From Spisula solida (taxonomy: Eukaryota > Mollusca > Bivalvia > Venerida > Mactridae), in the NCBI GenBank assembly GCA_947247005.1, contig OX365947.1:262530-326529 (forward strand): a stretch of 64,000 bases of DNA, given 5' to 3'. Position numbers and translations under genes: made by a program. Below are positions 24,280 to 38,158 of this stretch, in pieces. Under the pieces are notes generated by a model, which had not been told where the DNA came from, did no database searches, and was given only the letters and a program-made list of their open reading frames with translations. Every line of letters begins with the position of its first letter. Position 1 is the stretch's first letter.

Positions 24280-26765
24280 TTAGCTCACCTGTCACAAAGT
24301 GACAGAGTGAGCTTTTGTGATCACTCTTCGTCCGTCCGTCGTCCGTCCGTCAACAATTGGCTTGTGTAGGCACTAGAGGTCACAATTTTAGCCTAATCTT
24401 TATGAAACTTGGTCACAATGATCATCTCAACAAAATCTAGGCCAAGTTCGATATTGGATCATCTTGGGTCAAAAACTAGGTCACTAGGTCAAATTATAGA
24501 AAAACCTTGTGTAGTCACTAGAGGTCACAATTTTGACTTAATATTTATGAAACTTGGTCACAATAATTATCCTAACAAAATCTAGGTTAAGTTCGATATT
24601 GGATCATCCGGCGTTAAAAACTAGGTTACAAGGTCAAATCATAGAAAAACCTTGTGTAGTCTCAGAGGTCACAATTTTGACCTAATCTTTATGAAACTTG
24701 GTCACAATGATCATCTCAACAAAATTTAGGTCAAGTTCGATATTGGGTCATCCGGGGTCGAAAACTAGGTCACAAGGTCAAATCATAGAAAAACCTTGCG
24801 TAGTCACTAGAGGTCACAATTTTCACTTAATCTTAGTCTTAAACTTGGTCACAATAATTATGTAAACAAAATCTAGGTCAAATTTGATATAGGGTCATCT
24901 GGGGTCAAAAACTAGGTCACAAGGTCAAATCATAGAAAAGTCACTAGAGGTCACAATTTCGACCATACCTTTATGGAACTTGGTCACTTTGATCATCTCT
25001 ACAAAATCTATGCCAAGTTTGATATCCTTTCCGCTACCACGATTTTTTGGGGGCTTATGAGAAATTCATATGATCCCTATACCCCGTCCCTGAGACACTA
25101 TTGACTTGCAGCACTGATAAAATCTCGATACATCCGGATGCTACACACATACCTCAAACCGAAAGTAGAAAAAATAAGCATTATTTCGACTAAAGGTCAC
25201 CGGAAATGACGATGTGACGGTGACCCTTGCGCGAAAAACTTCTTTTTTTTTTTTTTTTTTTTTTTTTAGCTTGACAGGCCTACTTTTTGGCCCCTTTAGG
25301 GCATTGGTTCTGACCCCTTTGTCTAGCCTTATATTCCTGCTATAGAAAAATAAAAACTTTTTGGCGCTAAATGTTAATGCAATTCCACAGGGAATCGTAC
25401 CGCAATGGCGGGTAGGACCAGTAATTTCAGTTTTGTAAAATCTACGTTCAAAGCCCTCTTTAAAGGGGTCTAGCGGGCCCAAAAACCTGTGCACGACCCT
25501 GGGCCCGTAATATCCTGTAGTCTGGGATGCATGTGTCCCCATGACAGCAAAATTCCCGAATTTGGGCATTTAGGACGAAAACTACGGAAGGCCGAAATGG
25601 CCATCCCGGCGAGTCTGCATTAGTATGCTATGGTAGCGGAAAGGATATTGGGTCATCTGGGGTCAAAAACTAGGTCACAAGGTCAAATCTTAGAAAAACC
25701 TTGTCTAGTCCCTAGAAGTCACAATTTGACCTCATCTTTATGAAACTTGGTCACAGTGATTATGTCAACAAACTCTGGGTCAAATTAGATATTCGGTCAT
25801 ATGGGTTCAAAAACTAGGTCACTTGGTCAAATCATAGAAAAACCTTGTGTACTCAATACAATTTCGACCTTATCTTAATGACACTTGGTCACAATGATCA
25901 TCTCCACAAAATGTAGGCCAAGTTCGATATTGGGTTACCCGTGGCCAAAAACTAGGTTACAAGGTCAAAGCATAGAATAACCTTGTGTAGTCACTTGAGG
26001 TCACAATTCCGACCTTATCTTAATTAAACTTGGTCACAATGATAATGTCCAAAAAATCCTGGTCAAGTTCGATTTTGGGTCATCTTGGGTCAAAAACTAG
26101 ATCACAAGGTAAAATCATAGAAAAACCTTAGTCCTAATGATCATCTCAACAATATCTAGGTCAATTTTGATACTGGGTCACCTGGGGTCGAAAACTAGGT
26201 CACAATGTCAAATCTTAAAAAAACCTTGTATAGTCACAAGAAGTCATAATTTCGACCTCATCTTTATGAAACTTGGTCACAATAATTATGTCAACAAAAT
26301 CTAGGTCAAGTTCGATATTAGGTCATATGGGTTCAAAAACTAGGTTCACTTAGTCAGATCATAGAAAAATCTTATGTAGTCACTAGAGGTCACAATTTTG
26401 ACTTAATCCTTATGACACTTGGTCCTAATAATCATCTTGATCAAGTTTAATATAAGGTCACATTGGATCAAAAACTAGGTCACAAGGTGAAATAATAGAA
26501 AAGCATTTCAACAAAATCTAGGTCAAGTTTGATAATAGGTCATCAGGAATCAAAAACTAGGTCACTATGTCAAATCATAGAAAAACCTTGTGAAGTCACT
26601 ATAGTCACTAATTTCGAAATAATCTTTATGAAACTTGGTCACAATGATCATTTCAACAAAATCGAGGTCAAGTTTTGAAATAAATAAATACTTAGGCCAT
26701 CATAGGGCCTGCATGCACTTATATAATGTGTGAGCGATCTAGGGCCCATTGTGCCCTTTTGTTTA
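24280..26765 (+). repeat. Long bivalve-type dispersed repeat with ~155-bp internal units
   Basis: Left end tagctcacctgtcacaaagt followed by cttcgtccgtccgtcgtccg; then about 12 diverged units as in the previous copy; right end gtgtgagcgatctagggccc. It is interrupted by a MITE at 25,025-25,645. It encodes nothing recognisable. Confidence 0.75.
25025..25645. mobile_element. TA-flanked MITE nested inside the dispersed repeat
   Basis: 15-bp perfect inverted ends TCCTTTCCGCTACCA / TGGTAGCGGAAAGGA flanked by TA on both sides. Removing it plus one TA restores the normal repeat-unit text gatattgggtca. 621 bp with an internal poly(T) run. The minus-strand 142-codon frame inside is not transposase-like. 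Confidence 0.85.
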
Positions 26766-26814
26766 TTATGTCCCCTATCTTTGATTATAATAGTGGTATA
26801 TTGCTTTGCACAGT

Positions 26815-27998
<1,184 letters not shown>

Positions 27999-28154
27999 AC
28001 CCAATCAATGACTCAAAATCACTTTGGCCTAGGATCCTCAAACTTTACTGGAAGGCTTTTGATACAAAATGTATAAGGGTCAGAATGTTTAATATTAAGG
28101 TTGCCATGATCTTTAACATAAATGACTATTTGGCTGTTGAAGGGACATACATGT

Positions 28155-29220
28155 TTTTAGCTCACCTGTCACATAGTGACAAGGTGAGCTATTGTGATCA
28201 CTCTTCGTCCGTCGTCCGTCCGTCCTTCCGTCTGTGCGTGCGTCAACAATTCATTCAAACGACTTCTCCTCCTAAACCACTTGACCAATTTCAACCAAAC
28301 TTCACAGGAATGTTCTTTGGGTGGTCCTTTCTAAAAATAGCTAAAAGAATTGTAATCTATAAATAACTCTGGTTGCCATGGCAACCGATAGGAAAATCTT
28401 TTAAAAAATCATAAAAAATCAACCGCTGGCCAGATTTCAAAATAATTTTACAGAAATAGTTGTTGGGTGACCCTCTTACAAAATTTACATTTTTGTCTTG
28501 ATTCGTCAAAAAACATGGCCGCCAGTGGGTGGGGCGCTGTTTTTCCCTATATATCTATAGTAAAATCTTTAAAAATCTTCTCCTCTAAAAGTAGTGGTTG
28601 GATTTCATTATAAATTGGTTAAATTGTTCCTTGGGTGGTCCTTTTTTTAAAAATAGCTAAAAGAATTCTATTCATGGCAACTGATAGGAAAATCTTAAAA
28701 AAAATCATAAAAAATCAACCGCTTGCCAGATTTCAAAATAATTTAACAGAAATAGTTGTTGGGTGACCCTCCTACAAAATTAATATTTTTGTCCTGATTC
28801 GTCAAAAAACATGGCTGCCAGTGGGTGGGGTGCTGTTTTCCCTATATATCTATAGTAAAATCTTTAAAAATCTTCTCATCTAAAAGTACTGGTTGGATTT
28901 CATTATAAATTGGTAAAATTGTTTCTTTGGTGATCATTTCTTAAAATAGCCAAAAGAATTAGATTCCATGCAGAACTCTGGTTGCCATGGCAAAAAAAAG
29001 AAAAATCTTCTCCTCTAAAAGTACTGGTTGAATTTCATATTAAATGGGTAACAATATTCCTGGGGTTATCCTTTCTAAAAATAGCTAAAAGAATTATAAT
29101 CCATGCAGAACTCTGGTTGCCATGACAACTGATTGGAAAAAACTTTTTAAAAAAACACATGGTTCTACTTGATCAATGTGCACAGGTGAGCGACCTAGGG
29201 CCCTGTGGGCCCTCTTGTTA
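28155..29220 (+). repeat. Bivalve-type dispersed repeat, second subfamily
   Basis: Left end tagctcacctgtcacatagt, right end aggtgagcgacctagggccc followed by tgtgggccctcttgtt. Internal ~310-bp units share aaatcaaccgct-gccagatt and caaaaaacatggc-gccagtg. Confidence 0.8.
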
Positions 29221-29351
29221 CAATTTATCTCTTGTTACACTTGTTGGGACAATTAAGCTACCTGCTTTAATCAATCATATGATGTACATGTAGCTCTGCT
29301 GAAGACAAAGTAGACTGCATCAGTTATAGGTTTTATTGCTGTATGTTATAG

Positions 29352-29467
29352 ACAACAAGAACAGCCCACTAAAGTTAGAACTGACCGAGGCAGTACAACA
29401 ACAAATGTCCTCAACCAACCCATACAACAAGGTGGATATTGAATGGCGGAAGTCTGGGAAAGTTTAA
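29352..29467 (+). CDS. Candidate coding exon with stop, possible alternative BBX C-terminus
   Basis: Acceptor gctgtatgttatag ends at 29351. The frame after a phase-1 entry reads NKNSPLKLELTEAVQQQMSS then TNPYNKVDIEWRKSGKV and stop at 29465-29467. A strong donor gtaagt follows at 29528. BBX exon 7 ends in phase 1, so splicing from it (skipping exon 8) would be in frame and give Asp at the joint. Composition looks coding. Another reading uses an internal donor after AACAAG (29,432), which would join in frame to the exon at 31,420. Not proven to belong to BBX. Confidence 0.4.
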
Positions 29468-29634
29468 TTGCTGGACTTAATGAAACCTGAAAAGTGTGAA
29501 ACAAAATTCAAGTGAATTTTGCAATGTGTAAGTATTCTGTATCTAGCTACGTATTTCTTTCTGTACATGCAATTGGTTTAAATTTATATCAGTGTTTAAA
29601 ATGAGAAACATAGGGTTAGTGTGTAAGTTTCGAG

Positions 29635-31235
29635 ATATGACATGTAGGTGTGTCAATATTAACCAATAAAAGCTCACTATTCATGAAGGTGTGTCAATAT
29701 TAACCAATGAGGACTCACTATTCATGAAGGTGTGTCAATATTAACCAATGAGAACTCACTATTCATGAAGATGTGTCAATATTAATCAATGAGGACTCAC
29801 TATTCATGAAGGTTTGTCAATATTGACCAATGAAAGCTCACTATTCATGAAGGTTTGTCAATATTGACCAATGAAAGCTCACTATTCATGTTGGTGTGTC
29901 AATATTTACCAATGAGGACTCACTATTCATGAAGGTGTGTCAATATGGACCAATGAGAGCTCACTATTCATGAAGGTGTGTCAATATGGACCAATGAAAG
30001 CTCACTATTCATGTTGGTGTGTCAATATTCACCAATGAAAGCTTACTTTTCATGTAGGTGTTTCAATATTAACCAATGAGGACACACTATTCATGAAGGT
30101 GTGTCAATATGGACCAATGAGAGCTCACTATTCATGAAGGTGTGTCAATATGGACCAATGAAAGCTCACTATTCATGTTGGTGTGTCAATATTGACCAAT
30201 GAAAGCTCACCATTCATGTTGGTGTGTCAAAATATTTACAATGAAAGCTCACTATTCATTAAGGTGTGTTAATATTGGCCATTAAAAGCTCACTATTCAT
30301 GAAGGTTTGTCAATATTGACCAATGAAAGCCCACTATTCATTCATGAAGGTGTGTCAATATTGACCAGTGAAAGCTCACTATTCATGTAGGTGTATCAAT
30401 ATTGACCAATGAAAGCTCACCATTCATGAAGGTGTGTCAATGTTGACCAATGTAAGCTCACCATTCATGTAGGTGTGTCAATATTGACAAATGAAAGCTT
30501 ACTATTCATGAAGGTGTGTCAATATTGACCAATGAAAGCTCATTATTCATGCAGGTGTATCAATATTGACCAATTAGGACTCACTATTCATGAAGGTGTG
30601 TCAATATTGACCAATGAAAGCTCACCATTCATGAAGGTGTGACAATATTATCCAATGAGGACTCGCTATTTATGAAGGTGTGTCAATATTTACCAATGAA
30701 AGCTCACTATATATGTAGGTGTGTCAATATTGATCAATGAGGACTCACCATTCATGAAGGTGTGTCAATATTGACCAATGAAAGCTCACTATCCATGAAG
30801 GATTGTCAATATTGACCAATGAAAGCTCACTATGCATGTAGGTGTGTCAATATTGACCAATGAAAGCTCACTTATTCTTGAAAGTGTGTCAATATTAAAC
30901 CAATGAGGTCTCACTATTTATGAAGGTGTGTCAATATTAACCAATGAGGACTCACTATTTATTAAGGTGTGTCAATATTAATCAATGAGGACTCACTATT
31001 CATGAAGGTGTGTCAATATTGACCAATGAGATTTCACCATTCATGAAGGTGTGTCAATATTAACTAATGAAAGCTCACTATTCATGTAGGTGTCACTATT
31101 CATGAAGGTGTGTCAATATTGACCAATGAAAGCTCACTATTCATGTAGGCATCACTATTCATGAAGGTGTGTCAATATTGACCAATGAAAGCTCACTGTT
31201 CACGAAGAAGTGTCAAAATTGTCGCTGTTCATGAA
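29635..31235 (+). repeat. 41-bp satellite, about 38 diverged units
   Basis: Unit aaggtgtgtcaatattgacc then aatgaaagctcactattcatg. Alternating subtypes include 'aatgaggact' units. Confidence 0.95.
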
Positions 31236-31419
31236 GGTGTGTTGAGATTGACAAAATTTCAAATGATTTCATGTATTAGCACAGATTTCAGATGATGCAA
31301 GACTTGTCTTTCTAAATCAGATTTAGCCTGCATGATATATCCACTTGCTCTCGAGTTTCAGGATGTCTTGCTTTCACTTCAAAATTTGAACATAAAATGA
31401 AATATTACTTAACTTACAG

Positions 31420-31481
31420 GAGAGGACGTTACCTACAATGCCGGAGATCACCCTAGATATGCAGATCTACCGTAATATACT
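31420..31481 (+). CDS. Candidate small exon (62 nt)
   Basis: Acceptor acttaacttacag and donor ACT|gtaagt are both good. The phase-0 frame reads ERTLPTMPEITLDMQIYRNI and leaves two bases that join in frame with the exon at 42,765. It may also be an untranslated exon. Confidence 0.35.
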
Positions 31482-31487
31482 GTAAGT

Positions 31488-32195
31488 ATACTCCGACATT
31501 TCTGTAGTTTATGTGGGGATCCAGATAGGGGACGGGGATCCAGTGGGAGAGGATACTCTGACATTTCTGTAGTTTATGTGGGGATCCAGATAGGGGACGG
31601 GGATCCAGACTAAGGGGACGGGGATCCAGTGGGAGAGGATACTCTGACATTTCTGTAGTTTATGTGGGGATCCAGATAGGGGACGGGGATCCAGTGGGAG
31701 AGGATACTCTGACATTTCTGTAGTTTATGTGGGGATCCAGATAGGGGACGGGGATCCAGTGGGAGAGGATACTCTGACATTTCTGTAGTTTATGTGGGGA
31801 TCCAGATAGGGGATGGGGATCCTGATAGGGGACGGGGATCCAGTGGGAGAGGATACTCTGACATTTCTGTAGTTTATGTGGGGATCCAGATAGGGGACGG
31901 GGATCCAGTGGGAGAGGATACTCTGACATTTCTGTAGTTTATGTGGGGATCCAGATAGGGGACGGGGATCCAGTGGGAGAGGATACTCTGACATTTCTGT
32001 AGTTTATGTGGGGATCCAGATAGGGGACGGGGATCCAGTGGGAGAGGATACTCTGACATTTCTGTAGTTTATGTGGGGATCCAGATAGGGAACGGGGATC
32101 CAGAGGGAGAGGATATTCTGACATTTCTGTAGTTTATGTGGGGATCAAGATAGGGGACGGGGATCCAGTGGGAGAGGACAGGGATTAGGATCTCT
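31488..32195 (+). repeat. 65-bp satellite, about 11 units, starting 7 nt inside an intron
   Basis: Unit actctgacatttctgtagtt, tatgtggggatccagatagg, ggacggggatccagtgggag, aggat. One unit has an extra partial copy. Minus-strand MSEYPLPL-type frames are artefacts. Confidence 0.95.
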
Positions 32196-32234
32196 AGAAT
32201 ATTGGCAAAAATGTGGTTGTCTTATATATTTATA

Positions 32235-33692
32235 CAGTAAAACCTTGTTATCTCGAGGACCCATCGGGACAAGCCAAATGCTCGAGTTAAGCCAGGTGCT
32301 CGAAATATCCGAAGTCTATGATGAATCGTTGTTATGACTAAGTGTAACTGTGTTTATAATGAAAACACGTATGCTACATATATTTTGTTGTAACTACCAA
32401 TATTGTCATTGTTTATCAAGTCTATACGCAATTTGAATCGTGTGGACATTTGCCGAATTCAACAAATTGCATATGAAAGTCGTAATGAATCATTTAACAT
32501 TAAATATCAAACTCCATTTAACGGTTGTTATAAAAGTTCGGATCAGCAAAAAGATAACATTACCCAAAGCGCACGATAGATCCTACATGTTTGAACAAAC
32601 ACCCACGCACAAAAAAATCGCACGTGATAAAATAAAACCCGGATGCAAAGTCGATCCAGTTTTCAGCACAGGGATACGGCTCATTGAGTAAAAAACATGC
32701 ACTATATTATCTATGATAATTTATTGAGGACATGATGTTTAGCTGAATGAGTTTATATCCCTGTGGTTTCCAATTGAAACGGGCGCGACAATTTGGAGAC
32801 ATCAAACGCGGCGGTCTTTCGACTGACTTCAAACGCGCCGCACATCAAAGAAATTGCCGGTACAGTTGGGAGTAGTGTTACGTCAGAGTTCCATACTGCG
32901 GTATGAATTCGCCAATCTGCGCATAGTGTAGATTCAATTGACATTTAATTTTCTACTTTACAAAGTCGACGATGTTTTCATTCTTCAGGGTTGTTCGATT
33001 AGAATTGGATTTAATCGCGGACTTGATTTACTTCACTTATTCAGTATCGGACACGTGAAATTTCACTGTACGTAAGCTTACATTCGCAGGTTTTCATGAA
33101 ATACGGGATATGAAAAAGTTTTGAAATAATTTTGACTTGCAGTTTTATAACGAACGGAGCCTAAATATTTAAGATTCTACATGTACGTCGGTTTATCTTA
33201 CGACAATTTAAAAGTCTGTGCGAGTCAGTACGTTCAAAGCAACGATGTTGCATTTAATAATTCTAGTTCTCGTATGTGTTAAAAATCCCAATTGTTGCCT
33301 ATTGAACTTGTTCTGAAACGTATGTGTTGTTTAAATCACGCTCATTAATTAAATATCTTTTACTTCGTGTCTAATGTAACGAATCGAAAATACGGAAATC
33401 AATTTAAGTGTTAGGGTTTACGCTATTGTCATAAAATTTAGTATGACATTTTTTGGAGGTGTGAAATTTCGCTCGGATGATTGCCTCGAGATAAGGTAAT
33501 TAATTATCGTTGAAAATTGTTGATTGGACCGACATCTGCGCTCGAATTAGACTGGATGCTCGTAATAACTTTACTCGAGTTAGAGGGATAAATTAATGTA
33601 CAATATAGAGCAAATTCGTCAGGACTTTGAAATTTGCTCGAATTAGGCCGATTGCTCGAATAATCGCTGCTCGTATTACCGAGGTTTTACTG
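32235..33692. mobile_element. pogo-like TA-flanked element, 1.46 kb
   Basis: Ends CAGTAAAACCTTGTTATCTCG and the inverse of CAGTAAAACCTCGGTAATACG, flanked by TA (32233-32234, 33693-33694). Subterminal sequence is rich in gctcgaatta-type repeats. The small internal frames show no transposase or CENP-B motifs, so it is nonautonomous or decayed. Confidence 0.8.
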
Positions 33693-34697
33693 TAGTTAGT
33701 TCTAGGTAACTGCTGGTTCACACAGTGTCCAGATAATGTGACTGGGTAGTCTCCCCCTGCTTAAATCTCGGTATAGTTAGTTCTAGGTAACTGCTAGTTC
33801 ACACAGTGTCCAGATAATGTGACTGGGTAGTCTCCCCCTGCTTAAATCTCGGTATAGTTAGTTCTAGGTAACTGCTAGTTCACACAGTGTCCAGATAATG
33901 TGACTGGGTAGTCTCCCCTTGCTTAAATCTCTGTATAGTTAGTTCTAGGTAACTGCTGGTTCACACAGTGTCAGTATAATGTAACTGGGTAGTCTCCCCT
34001 TGCTTAAATCTTGGTATAGTTAGTTCTAGGTAACTGCTGGTTCACACAGTGTCAGTATAATGTAACTGGGTAGTCTCCCCTTGCTTAAATCTTGGTATAG
34101 TTAGTTCTAGGTAACTGCTGGTTCACCCAGTGTCAGTATAATGTGACTGGGTAGTCTCCCCTTGCTTAAATCTTGGTATAGTTAGTTCTAGGTAACTGCT
34201 GGTTCACCCAGTGTCAGTATAATGTGACTGGGTAGTCTCCCCTTGCTTAAATCTTGGTATAGTTAGTTCTAGGTAACTGCTGGTTCACACAGTGTCCAGA
34301 TAATGTGACTGGGTAGTCTCCCCTTGCTTAAATCTCGGTATAGTTAGTTCTAGGTTATTCCTGGTTCACCCAGTGTCAGTATAATGTGACTGGGTAGTCT
34401 CCCCTTGCTTAAATCTTGGTATAGTTAGTTCTAGGTAACTGCTGGTTCACACAGTGTCCAGATAATGTGACTGGGTAGTCTCCCCTTGCTTAAATCTCGG
34501 TATAGTTAGTTCTAGGTTACTCCTGGTTCACACAGTCTCCAGGATAATGTAACTGGGTAGTCTCCCCTTGCTTAAATCTCGGTATAGTTAGTTCTAGGTT
34601 ACTCCTGGTTCGCACAGTGTCCAGATAATGTGACTGGGTAGTCTCCAGGATAATGTGACTGGGTAGTCTCCAGGATAATGTGACTGGGTAGTCTACA
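33693..34697 (+). repeat. 81-bp satellite, about 12 units
   Basis: Unit tagttagttctaggtaactg, ctggttcacacagtgtccag, ataatgtgactgggtagtct, ccccttgcttaaatctcgg. It begins exactly at the TA that ends the preceding pogo-like element. Confidence 0.95.
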
Positions 34698-34827
34698 TAT
34701 GACTGAAATACTGTTGACAAGTGGAACTTAAAACATGATTTTATAAAATTGTATCACTTTATGATTTTACAGTACTATGGTGTTACTGAAATTGTCTACC
34801 CAACTCCATGTGGTCCTATGAGGTCAT

Positions 34828-34980
34828 ACCTAAACTCCTGTGGTCCTGAGAGTGTTTACCCAAACTCCTGTGGTCCTGAGAGTGTTTATCCAAACTCCTG
34901 TGGTCCTGAGAGTGTTTACCCAAACTCCTGTGGTCCTGAGAGTGTTTACCCAAACTCCTGTGGTCCTGAGATTGTCGACC
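34828..34980 (+). repeat. 30-bp minisatellite, 5-6 units
   Basis: Unit caaactcctgtggtcctgag agtgtttacc. In one frame it reads SCGPESVYPN repeats because 30 is a multiple of 3. A splice-like tttacag precedes at 34,771, but no other support for coding. Confidence 0.9.
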
Positions 34981-35647
34981 AACTTGATGTGGTCTGGTAT
35001 CATCAAGGATGTGTGTTCAGACAGTATGCTTTGTGGAATAAGCTCTCTTACAGTGGTATGTATGGCTCATTATATTGTTTGCATGTACTTATGAGAGGTC
35101 CTTCATTCTTGTTAATATATCACTGGCTTAGAATGAGAAGGTCGTAAGTACAATCGATATTTTGAGAAAACAAGAAAAAAACTGTCTGAAAACTAACGTT
35201 ACTCTTTACTTATGGAAAAACAAGCTTTTACAACTTCAGTTTGGTTAACACGACCTTTTCCGATTTTCATGAAAAAAGTCTCATAAGAAGCGCCTTGTGA
35301 TGTAGATTTCAAATATGCATGGGTCTTATAAGGTTGTACCTTCTTATTCTAAGCCAGCGATATGTTACATAATTGTCAAACACAAAGTTGTCATAATGAA
35401 ACACATTGTTGATAAAACTTGTCGTCCTGTCAGAGAAATATGTTGCTGGTCAAACACAGCGTCTGTGAAACATGTTTCTGTGATGTATGGCTTCATTGTG
35501 TAGTTCTCAGTTGATCTTAAATTCTGTAGAGTTATTCTGAAACCATTATCCATGAAGAATCTTGGCAAGCACCCTGCTTTAAATTTATTGACTTGTCAGT
35601 TCCTACCTTTGTTTATCTTTAAGTTATTGTTATAATTGATAAACAAT

Positions 35648-35838
35648 GTAAAAGTTTCACTCTTTTAATAACGTTTCGGCATATAAGCCTTTTTCAAATG
35701 ATGAAAATTATTGAAAAATTCCCTATTTTACGTAAAAAGATCATGTTGATGTAAAATATGGAGTTTTTCAATAATTTTCATGATTTGAAAAAGGCTTATA
35801 TGCTGAAACTTTATAAAAAGAGTGAAACTTTACTGTGT
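35648..35838. repeat. Large near-perfect hairpin (foldback)
   Basis: Arms of about 85 bp (gtttcactctttt, ataagcctttttcaaat, aaaattattgaaaaa and their inverses) enclose a short loop around 35,742. Likely a foldback element. Confidence 0.8.
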
Positions 35839-36044
35839 TTTAATAATAAATATCCCTAATGAATCTATGTCAGTGTTTATAAACAATGGCTGTCAGTGAA
35901 GCTCGCAGTTGCTGCCTTGTAACAGTAATGTTAGTTTCAATGTCATGTGAACGTTATTTAATCTCCTTGATGTTTACAGAGATGTAATATGGTCCAAAAT
36001 ATATGAATAAATAAGCATTTGTAGTGGAGGTCATATTGGTTGGT

Positions 36045-36215
36045 TAGTAGCATTTGTAGGGTAGGTAGGTAGCTTAAGTTGGGAGGTAGCATTTGTAGGG
36101 TAGGTAGGTAGCTTTAGTTGGGAGGTAGCATTTGTAGGGTAGGTAGGTAGCTTTAGTTGGGAGGTAGCATTTGTAGGGTAGGTAGGTAGCTTTAGTTGGG
36201 AGGTAGCCTGAATGT
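36045..36215 (+). repeat. 44-bp minisatellite (ggtagcatttgtagggtagg)
   Basis: Four units end in gtagctttagttgggaggtagc. A related shorter array of ggtaggtagcatttgta lies at 36,560-36,720. Confidence 0.9.
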
Positions 36216-36713
36216 TTTCTCTATCAGCTCACTTAATGGTTGTAAAGTAATATAAAATATGGTATCACTCTTCATCAATCGTCCATCGTCCGTCCATCTG
36301 TCTGTCTGTCCTTCTGTCCACAATTTGCTTGCGTAGACACTAGAGTTCACAGTTTTGGCCTCATCATTTTGAAACCTGGTCACAATGATCATCTCAACAA
36401 AATCTAGGTCAAGTTCCATATTGGGCCATCCCGGGTCAAGAACTAGGTCCCATCATAGAAAAACCTTGCATAGTCACTAGAGGTCAAAATTTTGACCTTA
36501 TCTTTATTATTGGAAGCCCCGATAGAATGAGAATCCACTATAGTATTTGACTTTTTGTATGGTAGGCAGTATTTGTAGGGTAGGCAGTATTTGTAGGTAG
36601 GTAGCATTTGTAGGTAGGTAGCATTTGTAGGTAGGTAGCGTTTGAAGGGTAGGTAGCATTTGTATACATGTATAGCATTATAGCTAGGTAGCATTTTTAG
36701 CTAGGTAGATTTT

Positions 36714-37484
36714 TAGCTCACCGGAGCTTTTGTCATCGCTATTTGTCCATCTGTTCACAATAACTTGTGAACACACTAGAGGTCACTCTTATTGCCCAAT
36801 CTTCATGAAACTTAGTCTAAATGTTTGTCTCTTTGAAATATAGGTCAAGTTCGAAAACTTGGTCATTCGGGGTCATAAACTCTAATCTTTGAAAAAGCTT
36901 GTGAATGCATTAGAGGACATATTTATAGCCAATCTTCATGAAACTGTGTCAGAATGTTAGTCTCTGTAAAATTTAGGTCAAGTTTGGAACTAGGTCATGT
37001 CACCAGGTCAAATCTTAGAAAAAGCTTGTGATGATGCATTAGAGGACACAATTATGGCCCAATCTCCATTAAGCTGTGTCAGAATATTTGTCTCTGTAAA
37101 ATCTAGGCCAAGTAAAAACTAGGTTATGTTAGGTTAAAAACTAGGTCACTAGGTCAAATCTAAGGTCAAATAGGTCAAATCTTCATGTAACATGGTCAGA
37201 ATGTTTATTTCTATGGAATCTAGTTTGAAACTGGATCATGTGGGGTCAAAAACTAAGTCACTAGGTCAAATCTTAGAAAAAGCTTTTGCACACATTAGAG
37301 GCCACAGTCATCACCCAATCTTCATGAAACTGTAAGAATATTAATGTTGTCTTTGTAAAGTCTTGGTAATATTAGGTTAAAAACTAGGACTCTAGATCAA
37401 ATCTTAGAGAAATCTTTGTATTTTGTGTTGTAGCAAAATCAATGTTTCTCAGGTGAGCGATACAGGGCCATGATGGCCCTCTTG
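36714..37484 (+). repeat. Bivalve-type dispersed repeat copy
   Basis: Left end tagctcaccggagcttttgt, right end caggtgagcgatacagggcc. Internal units carry attagaggacac and caatcttcatgaaac. Confidence 0.75.
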
Positions 37485-37809
37485 TTTAGGTACATAGCAT
37501 TTCTAAGTATTTAGTATTCATAGTATTCCTATGTAGGTTACTAAGCGTAAAGAGGGAAGTAGTATATGTAGGGAAGTAAGTATTTGTAGATAGGTAGCCT
37601 TAGAAGGGGTAGGTAGTATTTGTAGGGGAATACTATTTACACTATGAATAATACCTACCTATGAAAACCTACACTACAAATGCTACCTAAATGAAACCTT
37701 TTTACCATAATAACAAAACACAATGGAAGTTGGACAAAGAAACTAACATAAACTGTATTCAATTCAGAATGCAAAATACAAAAATTCCAACAAAATATTT
37801 GTCATTATT

Positions 37810-37815
37810 TTTATT
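37810..37815 (-). terminator. Candidate poly(A) signal, minus strand
   Basis: AATAAA on the minus strand, 154 nt after the candidate stop at 37,969. Confidence 0.35.
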
Positions 37816-37968
37816 TTTTATCATATAAAAATTAAAATTTGCATTAATACAAAAGGACTGGACATATGAATGATCTATATAATGTAGAAAGTATGATACA
37901 ATAATGTGTCACAGTAACATTATTGGTTTGGCTTTATCGGGCGTCAAATAACTGCTTTCATTGTCATT

Positions 37969-38069
37969 TCAAAAACTTCCTCCTTCCTTTATAGTATGAT
38001 CATCTGGTACTCCTATAAACTGTTGTGGATCTTTGGTTGGTGTTCTAGGTGAACCACTGAACGATAAAT
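37969..38069 (-). CDS. Candidate terminal exon, unknown minus-strand gene
   Basis: Acceptor tgttatatttcag (minus) before 38069. The phase-1 frame reads LSFSGSPRTPTKDPQQFIGV then PDDHTIKEGGSF and stop. It is Pro/Ser/Thr-rich, with a minus poly(A) signal downstream. The exon at 45.1 kb ends in phase 0, so at least one exon between them is unseen if they are one gene. No family recognised. Confidence 0.4.
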
Positions 38070-38158
38070 CTGAAATATAACAAGGGACATGTAGGAAATA
38101 GCATAAATACATTTGTTTCCGAGACCATTGCATTGTTTTTTAGGGTATCTTTTTTCAG

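Noticed and set aside
25141..25569. 142-codon minus-strand frame
   Set aside because: Lies wholly within a MITE and shows no transposase motif; poly-Lys comes from the poly(T) tract.
29635..31235. Possible CRISPR array (regular short repeats)
   Set aside because: Eukaryotic context, no unique spacers; each unit is a diverged copy of the whole 41-bp sequence. The same holds for the other arrays.
34749..35147. Frame with SCGPESVYPN decapeptides after a tttacag acceptor
   Set aside because: Mostly a 30-bp minisatellite open by periodicity; no donor, phase partner or homology supports an exon.
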